A DNA stretch of 64,000 nucleotides from SIG455 sp045589495 (GCA_045589495.1 JAZNPF010000048.1:37968-101967), one strand, 5' to 3'. Positions 16,679-25,661 are shown, counted from the stretch's first letter. Numbers and translations: made by a program. Notes: generated from the sequence alone by a model not told the origin.

Positions 16679-17113
16679 TTAAAGATACTTACGTATGTCT
16701 ATGGCAAGTTTTTCTTCAAGATTTATAAGGCGTTTTGTTATGTCTTTAGACACTTCGTCCGCCGCCTTATACTTATTAAGATACTTGTTTAGCGATTTAA
16801 CACCCATATTACATCCGTCTGTCATAAGATCGGCTATGGTTTCATCCGAATCGTTTACGGCAAGTTTTACATTTGTTTTCATCCACGACATTCCTTTTGC
16901 AAGCAAGTCGGGTTCTTTTCCGTCATCCTCATATTTATCTAAAAGTTCATGAATTTCTTTATCAAGTTTATCATGTTCTTTTTTGCATACTGTCAATTTA
17001 TTTTTAAACTCATCACCGCCGACATATTCTAAAACATCATCTATTGATGATATGCCCATCTTCACACCAGCATCACATTCGCGAAGAAGTTTTATTGTAT
17101 CCTGCTCTACCAT
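16679..17113 (-). CDS. Predicted four-helix protein (DUF2383/ferritin-like type)
   Basis: 144 residues from ATG 17113, 11 nt after AAAGGA. The sequence is almost wholly helical and charged, beginning with an EQDTIKLLRECDAGVKMGI segment and ending with Lys/Asp/Glu heptads. The general pattern resembles small ferritin-like four-helix proteins (DUF2383 and relatives), though the metal ligands are incomplete: I see no clear ExxH pair. It is monocistronic with its own terminator. Function unknown. Confidence 0.68.
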   Translation of the reverse strand: MVEQDTIKLLRECDAGVKMGISSIDDVLEYVGGDEFKNKLTVCKKEHDKLDKEIHELLDKYEDDGKEPDLLAKGMSWMKTNVKLAVNDSDETIADLMTDGCNMGVKSLNKYLNKYKAADEVSKDITKRLINLEEKLAIDIRKYL

Positions 17114-17207
17114 GAATATCATATCCTTTCTGTTTCAGATACAATAATTATTTCCAGCACTTTAAAAATTTATTCTTTTGAACCTGATTTATAATAACTA
17201 TTACACG

Positions 17208-17236
17208 AAAAAATCCGCACACTTACGTGTACGGAT
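17208..17236 (-). terminator. Terminator of the tRNA-Pro/Thr/Tyr cluster
   Basis: Minus-strand stem AATCCG-ACAC/GTGT-CGGATT with a 4-nt loop and a TTTTTT tail, 8 nt after the tRNA-Tyr 3' end. Confidence 0.75.
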
Positions 17237-17243
17237 TCTGCTA

Positions 17244-17325
17244 TGGGAGGAGATGGATTCGAACCATCGAAGTCAGAGACAACAGATTTACAGTCTGCCC
17301 CCTTTGGCCACTCGGGAACCCTCCC
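17244..17325 (-). tRNA. tRNA-Tyr (anticodon GTA)
   Basis: 82 nt cloverleaf with acceptor GGGAGGG, D-loop, anticodon stem CAGAC/GTCTG around GTA, a long class II variable arm, and T-loop GGTTCGAATCC. CCA is not encoded. Confidence 0.95.
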
Positions 17326-17350
17326 AAATATTAAATTACAAAAAAAGAAA

Positions 17351-17423
17351 AGCTGGTGGCAGGACTTGAACCTGTAACCTGCTGATTACAAATCAGCTGC
17401 TCTACCGATTGAGCTACACCAGC
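17351..17423 (-). tRNA. tRNA-Thr (anticodon TGT)
   Basis: 73 nt. Acceptor GCTGGTG pairs with CACCAGC. The anticodon arm is GCTGA-TTTGTAA-TCAGC, and the T-loop GGTTCAAGTCC. CCA is not encoded. Confidence 0.95.
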
Positions 17424-17428
17424 AAATC

Positions 17429-17701
17429 CAAGAACTATAATATCACATACTTTTGATAAAGTCAAGAACTTTTTTATATTTTTTTAAAAAAGTTTCAATC
17501 GAGGTGACAGGGCTCACCGTCTGCTACGGCACAGCCTTGCATACTACCTGCTCAACGACCGTTGCTTTCGCAACAGTACCCGTTTTCGCACTTTCGCGGA
17601 AAACAGTTTATCAAACTGTTTTCTTTTCGCTCAAGCCTTCCTAAGGTTCGAGCTGACAAATTTCAGCGAACATCTTGCTCTTTTCCAAAGTATTTCGGAT
17701 A
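17429..17701. other. Non-coding interval between tRNA-Thr and tRNA-Pro
   Basis: No gene is supported here. It contains a copy of the tRNA-Pro 3' end (17494-17515) and a perfect hairpin at 17599-17623 (arms GAAAACAGTTT and AAACTGTTTTC). A smaller GTTGC/GCAAC hairpin lies near 17561-17574. Its GC content is higher than the tRNA spacers around it. Short open frames across it are artefacts of tRNA sequence. Confidence 0.5.
17494..17515 (-). repeat. Distal copy of the tRNA-Pro 3' end (22-bp direct repeat)
   Basis: Identical over 22 bp to 17702-17723. It covers the last 17 nt of tRNA-Pro plus 5 nt of downstream flank. Homology stops sharply on both sides, as in an att-type or insertion duplication. 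Confidence 0.75.
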
Positions 17702-17723
17702 TTCAATCGAGGTGACAGGGCTC
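17702..17723 (-). repeat. Proximal copy of the 22-bp repeat, inside tRNA-Pro
   Basis: Partner of 17494-17515, with starts 208 bp apart. It forms the functional T-arm and acceptor end of tRNA-Pro. Confidence 0.75.
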
Positions 17724-17779
17724 GAACCTGCGGCCTCATGGTCCCAAACCACGCGCGCTACCAACTGCGCCACACCTCG
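17707..17779 (-). tRNA. tRNA-Pro (anticodon TGG)
   Basis: 73 nt. Acceptor CGAGGTG pairs with CACCTCG. The anticodon loop contains TGG in CGTGG-TTTGGGA-CCATG, and the T-loop is GGTTCGAGCCC. First gene of the tRNA cluster on the minus strand. Confidence 0.95.
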
Positions 17780-17805
17780 AAAAGCACAATATCCATTTTA
17801 ATATA

Positions 17806-18876
17806 TTATTTTTTGTTTGTCAAGTGTTTTTTCCATATTTTAAGTTTTATTCCGTCAAGCAGCACCAATACCAGTACAAACACACCTAAAAACCCAAAAA
17901 ATCTATAGAGTTTATCTACAAGTTCTGCAAAACCAACATACGCAAGCGGAACTGAAACTGCACACATAATGGCTGGCAATACCGTTGCATTTAAACACAG
18001 ACGTCTGTTTAAAAAATCCAAAAGTCCAAAACCTGACGACACAGCGGTGGTTATCATTGCCATATACAATACTGCTGCATATATCCCCTTCATTATAACA
18101 CCGCCTTTATCTGCAATAAAAAGCATCGGCACACCGATATTTACAAGTTCATTTTTAAATATCCAAAGAAGCGACCACAGTATCAGCCCCATTGAACAAA
18201 GCATTCCACCACTTAAAAGCGCAGAAAAAAATGCAACTTTCCCTGACGTTATCTGTTTTTTAAGCGGTAACAGTATACCTATAAGGGTAACTGTGTTATA
18301 ACTCACATAAACAACAGCAGAAACGAAGAAATTATCTGTTATACGTTCGACACCGAAATCTGCAAAAACTGCCGCATCTTTAAAAATAAGTGCATACACA
18401 CCAACTGCAAGAATACCGATAATTATAACCGGTGTCATAAACGCATTTACGGCAACCATTCCGTCTACACCTTTTAAAAAGACAACAAAACACAGAACAG
18501 CCATAAAAACAATACCGACTGTATTCATTCCGAAAAGTTGCTCTGCAACTGCACCACTTCCGGATACCATAACGCAAAACGACGCAAACATAAAACCGTA
18601 TGACACTGCCTGAATAAAGGCGGCTGTTTTTTTGCCTGAAACATCTGCAAAATATCCACTGAATGTGGTAATATTGCGAAGCCTGATTTTTTTAAGCACA
18701 ACATATACGTACGCAAAGAACAAAACACCGCTGATTATAACCCCGGCAATGCCCGATTTTCCGTAATTTACAAAAAAACTCATAATTTCCTGTCCGGATG
18801 CAAAACCTGCACCGATTATCGCACCCGTACAACACATAAAAATCTTGAAAATATTAGTCATTTCTTCTCTATTCAT
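17806..18876 (-). CDS. ykvI: YkvI-like membrane protein (APC superfamily)
   Basis: 356 residues with about ten membrane helices. The opening segment GAIIGAGFASGQEIMSFF (about 18-35) is the hallmark of the YkvI group (COG3949), an uncharacterised branch related to amino-acid/cation transporters of the LeuT-fold superfamily. The gene stands alone, divergent from glyQS. The substrate is unknown. Confidence 0.82.
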   Translation of the reverse strand: MNREEMTNIFKIFMCCTGAIIGAGFASGQEIMSFFVNYGKSGIAGVIISGVLFFAYVYVVLKKIRLRNITTFSGYFADVSGKKTAAFIQAVSYGFMFASFCVMVSGSGAVAEQLFGMNTVGIVFMAVLCFVVFLKGVDGMVAVNAFMTPVIIIGILAVGVYALIFKDAAVFADFGVERITDNFFVSAVVYVSYNTVTLIGILLPLKKQITSGKVAFFSALLSGGMLCSMGLILWSLLWIFKNELVNIGVPMLFIADKGGVIMKGIYAAVLYMAMITTAVSSGFGLLDFLNRRLCLNATVLPAIMCAVSVPLAYVGFAELVDKLYRFFGFLGVFVLVLVLLDGIKLKIWKKHLTNKK

Positions 18877-18928
18877 ACCTCAACCGCCTTTTAAATATCA
18901 TTATTATGCCGAAAATCAAAATATGCCT

Positions 18929-18957
18929 TGACAAAAGCAATTTACTTCTTTAAAATG
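18929..18957 (+). promoter_or_regulatory. Sigma-A promoter of glyQS
   Basis: TTGACA, 17-nt spacer, TAAAAT. It leaves a leader of about 30 nt, so no T-box can fit, unlike pheST. Confidence 0.8.
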
Positions 18958-18991
18958 GTAATTAGTTAATAACATACTGGAGGCATATATA

Positions 18992-20383
18992 ATGTTAAAT
19001 ACTGAAAAAACAATGGAAAAAATAGTTGCCTTATGTAAAGGCCGTGGTTTTGTGTATCCCGGTTCTGAAATATACGGCGGATTGGCTAACTCTTGGGATT
19101 ACGGTCCTTTAGGCGTTGAGTTCAAAAACAACGTTAAAAAGGCTTGGTGGAAAAAGTTTATTCAGGAATCACCTTACAACGTTGGTCAGGACGCGGCTAT
19201 TCTTATGAACCCTCAGGTTTGGGTTGCTTCAGGTCACGTTGGCGGATTCTCCGACCCGCTGCTCGACTGTAAAGAATGCAAAAGCAGACACCGTGCCGAC
19301 AAACTTATTGAAGATTTCTTCCACGAAAAAGGCGAAACCGTTACTGCTGACGGATGGAGCAACGAAAAAATGCTCGAATTTATTAAAGAGAACAACGTTG
19401 TTTGTCCCAAATGCGGTAAACTTAACTATACAGATATCCGCAAATTTAACCTGATGTTTAAAACTTTCCAGGGGGTTACCGAGGATTCTACATCTGAACT
19501 TTATCTGCGTCCTGAAACTGCACAGGGTATTTTTGTTAACTTCAAAAGCGTTCAGCGTACAACACGTAAAAAAGTGCCTTTCGGTATCGGTCAGATAGGT
19601 AAATCTTTCAGAAATGAAATTACACCAGGTAACTTTATTTTCCGTACAAGAGAATTTGAACAGATGGAACTTGAATTCTTCTGTGCTCCCGGAACCGACC
19701 TTGAATGGTTTGCATACTGGAAAGATTTCTGCAAAAACTGGTTGCTCAATCTCGGCATCAAAGAAGAAAATCTTAAACTGCGTGACCACTCTCCCGAAGA
19801 ACTTTCTCACTACAGCAACGCAACAACTGATATTGAATTTATGTTCCCGTTTGGTTGGGGTGAGTTGTGGGGTATTGCAGACAGAACTGACTTTGACCTT
19901 AAGCAGCACATGCAGCATTCAGGCGAGTCTATGGAATATACAGACCCGATTACAAACGAAAAATACGTTCCTTACTGTGTTGAACCGTCACTCGGTGCTG
20001 ACCGTGTTGCTCTGGCATTCTTGGTTGAAGCATACGACGAAGAAACAGTTGGCGACGGCGACACACGTGTTGTTATGCGTCTGCATCCGGCACTTGCACC
20101 TGTTAAGGTTGCAGTTTTGCCGCTTTCTAAAAAACTTGGCGACAATGCTAAAAAACTTTACGAGAAACTTGCTTCTAAATTTATGTGTGAATATGACGAT
20201 GCAGGAAGTATCGGTAAAAGATATCGCAGACAGGACGAGATTGGTACTCCGTTCTGCGTAACTTATGATTTCGATTCAGAGGAAAACGGCACCGTTACAG
20301 TTCGTGACCGTGACACTATGGAACAGATTACACTTAAAATTGACGAACTTATCCCATATATCGAAAGCAAACTTGAATTCTAA
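18992..20383 (+). CDS. glyQS: Glycyl-tRNA synthetase, single-chain dimeric type
   Basis: 463 residues. Class II synthetase that charges tRNA-Gly. RGFVYPGSEIYGG and SWDYGPLGVE at the N-terminus identify the alpha2 (eukaryote/archaeal-like) type rather than the two-subunit GlyQ/GlyS. Motif 2 is FRNEITPGNFIFRTREFEQM (about residues 207-226), and motif 3 includes GADRVALAFL. The C-terminal anticodon-binding domain begins near VKVAVLPLSKK. Cys pairs CKEC and CPKC lie in the insertion. GGAGG is 8 nt before the ATG. Confidence 0.97.
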   Translation: MLNTEKTMEKIVALCKGRGFVYPGSEIYGGLANSWDYGPLGVEFKNNVKKAWWKKFIQESPYNVGQDAAILMNPQVWVASGHVGGFSDPLLDCKECKSRHRADKLIEDFFHEKGETVTADGWSNEKMLEFIKENNVVCPKCGKLNYTDIRKFNLMFKTFQGVTEDSTSELYLRPETAQGIFVNFKSVQRTTRKKVPFGIGQIGKSFRNEITPGNFIFRTREFEQMELEFFCAPGTDLEWFAYWKDFCKNWLLNLGIKEENLKLRDHSPEELSHYSNATTDIEFMFPFGWGELWGIADRTDFDLKQHMQHSGESMEYTDPITNEKYVPYCVEPSLGADRVALAFLVEAYDEETVGDGDTRVVMRLHPALAPVKVAVLPLSKKLGDNAKKLYEKLASKFMCEYDDAGSIGKRYRRQDEIGTPFCVTYDFDSEENGTVTVRDRDTMEQITLKIDELIPYIESKLEF

Positions 20384-20398
20384 TCTGATTGCAAATTT

Positions 20399-20433
20399 AA
20401 AAGGCTGAACATTAAGTGATGTTCAGCCTTTTT
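20399..20433. terminator. Terminator between glyQS and rnz
   Basis: Stem AAAAGGCTGAACAT / ATGTTCAGCCTTTT with a 6-nt loop and T-run, serving glyQS; its A-rich left flank may also serve rnz. Confidence 0.88.
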
Positions 20434-20450
20434 ATATTCATTTATACAAA

Positions 20451-21368
20451 TTATATATTATCATCAGGAATTATGGTTTTTTTAATTCCGTCGTGCGATA
20501 TAACCGTGTTTGCAAAGATTTTGCATACGTCATCTTTATACTCTGACGGATGGTTAAGCGCCGGACTGTAATGTGTAAGCCACAGTTCAGGAACATCTGC
20601 TTTTTTTGCTATATTGGCAGCATCGGAGAAAAGCATGTGATGTTTCTCTTCCATTTTTTCACGCATATCGTCATCACAGTACATACCCTCACATATAAAA
20701 AGGTTAGAGCCTTTGGCAAATTCGGACATTTCATCAAACGGACGTGTATCTGTACAATACGTGACTTTAACAGGCTTTCTTTCACCGTCTATAACCATAT
20801 CCGGTGTATATATGTTTCCATCAATCTCAACACTTTCGCCCGCGTGAAGATTCTTATAATATGTTACGGGAATATTCAGCATCGCCGCTTTTTGCGGATT
20901 AAATACCGGTTTTCTGTGATAAGTTATGCTATATCCCAGACACGGCACTTTATGTTTAAGCGGTAAGGTGTTAATCTCCAGTCCTGCCATTTCAAACTTT
21001 TCAGGCGCCTTACAAGAAATTTCTTTTATGATTATTTCAAACGGGAGTTTCTGCGCAATAACAAGCAAACTTGAAACAACTTTTCCTATACCCGACGGTC
21101 CCGCTATCACAAGTGGCGTTGTTTTTCCCTGATTGCCGAGTGTAAGCATAAGCCCCGGCAACCCCGATATATGATCAGCATGAAAGTGTGTAATCAGCAA
21201 ACACTCCATACGGCTTACGTGGCATTGTGCCGAAGAAAGTGCCATCTGCGTACCCTCACCGCAATCTATTAAAATGGCTTTGCCCATTACCTCTACCCAA
21301 CAGCAGGTGAGATATCTGCGCACAAGCGGCAACATACCTCCCGTACCGGGCAGGCATACATCTACCAT
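20451..21368 (-). CDS. rnz: Ribonuclease Z
   Basis: 305 residues. Endonuclease that trims the 3' trailer of pre-tRNAs lacking encoded CCA, which fits the CCA-less tRNAs here. The metallo-beta-lactamase core has HFHADH at 61-66. Further conserved residues include LPLKHKVPCLGY, TYCTDTRPF and the terminal LTHYSPA. It overlaps no gene and follows nadE on the same strand by 32 nt. Confidence 0.94.
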   Translation of the reverse strand: MVDVCLPGTGGMLPLVRRYLTCCWVEVMGKAILIDCGEGTQMALSSAQCHVSRMECLLITHFHADHISGLPGLMLTLGNQGKTTPLVIAGPSGIGKVVSSLLVIAQKLPFEIIIKEISCKAPEKFEMAGLEINTLPLKHKVPCLGYSITYHRKPVFNPQKAAMLNIPVTYYKNLHAGESVEIDGNIYTPDMVIDGERKPVKVTYCTDTRPFDEMSEFAKGSNLFICEGMYCDDDMREKMEEKHHMLFSDAANIAKKADVPELWLTHYSPALNHPSEYKDDVCKIFANTVISHDGIKKTIIPDDNI

Positions 21369-21400
21369 ATTACCGCCTCCTTTTCCGGTTGTTTATATTC

Positions 21401-22132
21401 TTATTCCTCTCCGTATAAAAGAGGCATACGTCTTTTGTGCTCACTTCCGTTATGGTATCTGCGGATAATTTCCGCATCACCAGCGTGTGCGTTTCCGTTT
21501 AATATATACTCATCAATTGCTGCATACGTAACACCCATATCCGCCTCGTCCGTCTGCCCTTCATATAGCCCTGCAGACGGTGCCTTGTTTATAATCTCTT
21601 CAGGTGCATCAAAATAACGCAGAAAATCAAACACTTCACCGGCAGTAAGATCTGCAATCGGGTTAAAATCACACGCACCATCACCCCATTTGGTAAAGTA
21701 GCCCATATAACGTTCGCTTCTGTTTCCTGTTCCTGCCACAAGAAGACCTTCTGCAGCGGCAATTGCGTAAAGTGTGGTCATACGCAAACGCGGTGCTATG
21801 TTTATATCAGCAGTATTGTTTATCTCTGTTTTACCTGAAACGGCTGACAAAAGTGATTTTTTAACTTCTGTTAAATCAACTGTGCGTGTTTCAATCTTAA
21901 ACTGATCTGCAACAAGGTTACCGTGGTCGGTATCTTCGCCATAGTTTCTTTCAGAGCAGCACGGCAGTATAATGCCAATGGTATTATCACAAGCCATCTT
22001 GCATAATATGCTTACCAGAGCACTGTCTTTACCGCCGCTGTTTCCGTATATTATACCTTTTACACCTGATTTTGCAACCAGATTACGAATAAATTCCACT
22101 CTTTGTTCTGTTTCGTATTTCCAATCTCTCAT
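21401..22132 (-). CDS. nadE: NAD(+) synthase, ammonia-dependent
   Basis: 243 residues, the short form without a glutaminase domain. Amidates nicotinic acid adenine dinucleotide to NAD. It has the PP-loop GNSGGKDSALV near residues 30-40, then GTGNRSERYMGYFTKWGDGA for the deamido-NAD site, and the C-terminal HKRRMP tail. It leads a two-gene unit with rnz, divergent from the glycosidase gene. pncB at 52.7-54.2 kb supplies the nicotinate salvage step. Confidence 0.95.
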   Translation of the reverse strand: MRDWKYETEQRVEFIRNLVAKSGVKGIIYGNSGGKDSALVSILCKMACDNTIGIILPCCSERNYGEDTDHGNLVADQFKIETRTVDLTEVKKSLLSAVSGKTEINNTADINIAPRLRMTTLYAIAAAEGLLVAGTGNRSERYMGYFTKWGDGACDFNPIADLTAGEVFDFLRYFDAPEEIINKAPSAGLYEGQTDEADMGVTYAAIDEYILNGNAHAGDAEIIRRYHNGSEHKRRMPLLYGEE

Positions 22133-22162
22133 AAAAATCCTTCTCTCATTTTTCTTATGATA

Positions 22163-22192
22163 ATTTTACCATACCCGTACAAATGTTGTCAA
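22163..22192 (-). promoter_or_regulatory. Sigma-A promoter of nadE-rnz
   Basis: On the minus strand, TTGACA (22192-22187), 18-nt spacer, TAAAAT (22168-22163). Confidence 0.72.
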
Positions 22193-22209
22193 TTCCATTT
22201 ATTTTTCGG

Positions 22210-22238
22210 TTTACTTTTAACTGTGTGCGTGATATACT
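22210..22238 (+). promoter_or_regulatory. Sigma-A promoter of the phosphodiester glycosidase gene
   Basis: TTTACT, 17-nt spacer, TATACT; divergent from the nadE promoter. Confidence 0.6.
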
Positions 22239-22272
22239 TTTAGTATAGATTATTTTGAAAGGAAGATACATA

Positions 22273-24546
22273 TTGAATTTACTTAAAAAACTATCTGCCG
22301 TTATAGCGGCAGGTTCACTTATATTCACATCTGTTCCTGTGCTTGCAGACAACATATATGATATGGTTTCGGAAACCACAATTGCAACAGGGATTTTGCA
22401 AAAAAACATCAGACGCTTAACAGAAGTCGGATGGCAGAATATCAATATTATAGAAGCGGATTTGTCGGACGGCAGATACGGTGTTAAAGCACTTATCAAC
22501 GAAGAAAACATATCAAAACTAACCAACGTAAAAAGTCTTTCGGAAGCACACGGCACTCTCGCCGCAATTAACGCAGACTTCTTCTCCTGGAAATGGGACG
22601 AGAAAACTATGGGTTCTGCTGTCGGCGGTGTTGTGTTAGATGGTAAAATGCATACATCACTTACATCTCCATGGAATTTTGCTACTGTTGCGCAAAAAAA
22701 GGACGGTGCGTTTATATTTGACTATATCGACTGTGCCATTGCAGTTGCAGCACCAAACGGATACATAACCCCGATTGAGCATATAAACAAATATGACGAC
22801 CTTACTCAACCTATTATATACACAAAAGAATGGGGACCGCTTTCACCCGGATCTTCCGGAACGTTATCCGAAATCATTATTGAAGACGATACGGTTGTAT
22901 CTGTCAATTATGACCAAGGTCCCGTGGAATTTCCTGAAAACGGATACATAATAGCATTTTTAAGAGATGTTACACCTGAACTGATTGAAAACTTCAATGT
23001 TGGTGACAAAGTTGAACTTGGCATCAATTATGAGCCGAAGTTTGAAGATATTCAGTTTGCCGTAGGTGCAGGTACACTTCTTCTTAAAGACGGAGAAAAA
23101 ACAGAAATAACAAATAACATATCGGGGTATCAGCCACGAACCGCAATAGGTGTAAACAGCGACAGTTCGAAACTGTACCTTGTAACCGTTGACGGAAGAA
23201 AAGCAAGTTCAAAAGGCGTTACTCTTGACACTCTTGCAGACATTATGGCGGAAATTGGTGCTGACGATGCTGCCAATCTTGACGGCGGCGGTTCTACGAC
23301 TTTGGTGGTACGTTCACCTTTTACCGGAAAACAAGAGGTGTCAAATACACCGTCAGACAATTATCTGCGTCCGGTGGCAAACGGAGTTGGCATTATTCCC
23401 GTTTCATCTGCTGACGAAGACGGTTTTATAACCATTGAAACCGATTGTGATAACGTATTTAAAGGAACAGGCATATATCTTAACGTAAAAGTACACGACA
23501 GTCTTGGAAATATTATCGACGGCGAAAATCTTAACTGGAAAGCAACAGACGGCGAAATCAAAGACGGGTATTACTATCCGAAAAACACAGGTATCCATAC
23601 CGTAACAGTGTCTTATAAAGATATGAGTGCTAAAAAGCAGTTACGTGTTTTAGATAAGCCTGTAAAAATTTCTACCGGACTCAAAGAATACAAAATACCA
23701 ACCGGTGACAGTGCATATATAAGCCTTACGGCAGAAGATGAAAAAGGATATAAGGCTTTTGTTAATTTATGTGATACCGATATAACACTTTCGTCTTCAA
23801 TACTTTCTCTTGACAGCAACAGCCTTAAAGGCAACAAAAAAGGCTCTGCCGTTGCCACTTTTGATTTTGGCGGTGTACAGACATCTGCTATAATAAGAGT
23901 CGGGGGAGATACCGGCAAGGTAAATATCAGCGACGATATTTTCGTTGATGACAGTATAAACATTCCGTTTGAAAGCCAAGAGCCTTTTACATTTGCAGTC
24001 TTTGGTGACACGACTTCTAAAAACACATTTACAGAAAAACTTGTTATGAGAAAATATACTGAAGTGTTAAACAACGGCGTTTGTGACCTTGCAATATTTG
24101 CAGGCAAAAAAAGTGCCGTTCCCGAGGGCATTGAATGTGACAACATAGTTGCATCAAAAACTTATTCATACACCAAATACAAAGACTCTGCCTTTATTGC
24201 ACTCAATAACGCAGACGCTTTCCAATGGGAAACATTACTCAAAGAGGCTAAATCTTTAAAAGCGCAGAATCTTTTTATAATAACTCCTGAAAGCATTTAC
24301 AACGACAATGCTTACTATGAAGAAATGCTGATTGACTATGCAGAGAAGAATTTAAGCGGAACAAATGTATATGTAATATCGGCAGGTGGCGGAAAAATTG
24401 TAAACAATTCCGGAATTAAACACATTTCCGTTAACGGTATTGAAACAGTTGAAAATGCTTCATCTGCTATTGAAAATTCAGCCTATACCCTGTTTACTGT
24501 AGACAGTGACAAAGTATTTTGCAAAACTGTAAAGATATTTGAATAA
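22273..24546 (+). CDS. Secreted phosphodiester glycosidase (NAGPA domain) with Ig-like and metallophosphoesterase-like C-terminal regions
   Basis: 757 residues from TTG 22273, 7 nt after AAGGAAG; an upstream in-frame TTG overlaps that site. A signal peptide (about 1-26) ends near VLADN. The NAGPA/phosphodiester glycosidase domain (about 60-380) contains AAINADFFSW, PRTAIGVN and the hallmark NLDGGGSTTLV. A Big-type Ig region (about 385-560) follows. The last 190 residues begin FTFAVFGDTT and follow the order of a calcineurin-type phosphoesterase, but the metal-binding Asp/His motifs are mostly absent. It probably removes sugars from phosphodiester links in extracellular polymers such as teichoic acids; the substrate is inferred. 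Confidence 0.85.
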   Translation: MNLLKKLSAVIAAGSLIFTSVPVLADNIYDMVSETTIATGILQKNIRRLTEVGWQNINIIEADLSDGRYGVKALINEENISKLTNVKSLSEAHGTLAAINADFFSWKWDEKTMGSAVGGVVLDGKMHTSLTSPWNFATVAQKKDGAFIFDYIDCAIAVAAPNGYITPIEHINKYDDLTQPIIYTKEWGPLSPGSSGTLSEIIIEDDTVVSVNYDQGPVEFPENGYIIAFLRDVTPELIENFNVGDKVELGINYEPKFEDIQFAVGAGTLLLKDGEKTEITNNISGYQPRTAIGVNSDSSKLYLVTVDGRKASSKGVTLDTLADIMAEIGADDAANLDGGGSTTLVVRSPFTGKQEVSNTPSDNYLRPVANGVGIIPVSSADEDGFITIETDCDNVFKGTGIYLNVKVHDSLGNIIDGENLNWKATDGEIKDGYYYPKNTGIHTVTVSYKDMSAKKQLRVLDKPVKISTGLKEYKIPTGDSAYISLTAEDEKGYKAFVNLCDTDITLSSSILSLDSNSLKGNKKGSAVATFDFGGVQTSAIIRVGGDTGKVNISDDIFVDDSINIPFESQEPFTFAVFGDTTSKNTFTEKLVMRKYTEVLNNGVCDLAIFAGKKSAVPEGIECDNIVASKTYSYTKYKDSAFIALNNADAFQWETLLKEAKSLKAQNLFIITPESIYNDNAYYEEMLIDYAEKNLSGTNVYVISAGGGKIVNNSGIKHISVNGIETVENASSAIENSAYTLFTVDSDKVFCKTVKIFE

Positions 24547-24555
24547 ATCCATACA

Positions 24556-24598
24556 GGGAAAGAGAACTGCTTGTAAGCAGTTCTCTTTCCCCTTTTAT
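24556..24598 (+). terminator. Terminator of the phosphodiester glycosidase gene
   Basis: 16-bp perfect stem GGGAAAGAGAACTGCT / AGCAGTTCTCTTTCCC, 4-nt loop, followed by CTTTTATT. Confidence 0.88.
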
Positions 24599-24623
24599 TA
24601 TTATCTCAACATTGCTAAAACTA

Positions 24624-24652
24624 TTGAAAAAACATTCAAAATATGATATGAT
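24624..24652 (+). promoter_or_regulatory. Sigma-A promoter of the gtr cassette
   Basis: TTGAAA, 17-nt spacer, TATGAT, about 60 nt before gtrB. Confidence 0.68.
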
Positions 24653-24712
24653 ATTTTTTACAAAAATAATATAGTGTTCACATATAAAACTTTATAAGAC
24701 AGGAGTTTACGT

Positions 24713-25654
24713 ATGGAAAATCTGTTATCAATAATTATCCCTTCATACAATGAGGAAGATAATATTGAAAATACCGCCAAAACCATATTGCGTATAATGG
24801 ATGACGCATCGATAAACTGCGAATTGATTTTTGTCAGCGATGGTTCTACAGACGGAACTTTCAAAAAAATTTTAGCCCAATCTTCTAAAGAACCAAGAAT
24901 TAAAGGAATAGAATTCAGCAGAAATTTCGGCAAAGAAGCGGCTATTGTTGCAGGATTGAAAAAAGGAAACGGAGATTGTTTTGTTGTTATTGATTGCGAT
25001 TTGCAACATCCGCCAGAGACAATTGTTGAAATGTATAGAAAATGGGAAGAGGGCTTTGAAATTGTCGAAGGAATAAAACTCGAAAGAGGAAAAGAACCGA
25101 TAATATATAAAGCATTTTCCAATCTGTTTTATAAGGTAATATCTACTTTAACCGGATATCCTATGAAAAACACAAGCGACTTTAAACTTCTCGACAAAAA
25201 AGTGGCTGATATTTTAATTGCTCTTCCTGAAAGAAAGCCGTTTTTCAGAGCACTTTCCTTGTGGGCAGGTTTTAAAAGCACTAACATCACATACAAAGTT
25301 GATGTCAGAAGTGCCGGTAATTCAAAATGGTCTGCAATCAAACTCATAAAATATGCAGTATCCAATATAATTTCTTTTAGTTCTATCCCACTGGATATCA
25401 TTACATATATAGGTTTTTTATTCTTTGCGGGAGCGCTTATTTTGGGGATACAAACGCTCATACATTATTTTACAGGTAAAGCGTTGGAAGGTTTTTCGAC
25501 TGTTATATTACTGATTTTAATTTTAGGAGGTGCTATTCTTATCAGTCTTGGTCTTATCGGCAGATACATAGCAGCAATTTATGAAGAAGTAAAACATAGA
25601 CCTCAATATCTGGTTCGCAAGGATACTGATAAAATTCATAATGACAAGGAATAG
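24713..25654 (+). CDS. gtrB: GT2 polyprenyl-phosphate glycosyltransferase (GtrB/DPM1-like)
   Basis: 313 residues. The cytoplasmic GT-A domain has SIIIPSYNEEDNI at the N-terminus, SDGSTDGT near 42-49 and the DxD-type CDLQHPPE near 96-103. Two membrane helices (about 225-255 and 265-290) follow, the GtrB layout. It transfers a hexose from a nucleotide sugar to undecaprenyl phosphate. It is the first gene of a cassette with gtrA and a decayed third gene, so its lipid-linked sugar may no longer reach its former acceptor. Confidence 0.92.
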   Translation: MENLLSIIIPSYNEEDNIENTAKTILRIMDDASINCELIFVSDGSTDGTFKKILAQSSKEPRIKGIEFSRNFGKEAAIVAGLKKGNGDCFVVIDCDLQHPPETIVEMYRKWEEGFEIVEGIKLERGKEPIIYKAFSNLFYKVISTLTGYPMKNTSDFKLLDKKVADILIALPERKPFFRALSLWAGFKSTNITYKVDVRSAGNSKWSAIKLIKYAVSNIISFSSIPLDIITYIGFLFFAGALILGIQTLIHYFTGKALEGFSTVILLILILGGAILISLGLIGRYIAAIYEEVKHRPQYLVRKDTDKIHNDKE

Positions 25655-25661
25655 TGATATT

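Noticed and set aside
17178..17801. Three short plus-strand open frames over the tRNA cluster
   Set aside because: They translate the antisense of tRNA-Tyr, tRNA-Thr, tRNA-Pro and the repeat, have no ribosome sites, and carry no protein-like features.
23613..24146. A 177-codon frame antisense to the phosphodiester glycosidase
   Set aside because: Antisense shadow; the plus-strand protein is continuous with a signal peptide and recognisable domains.
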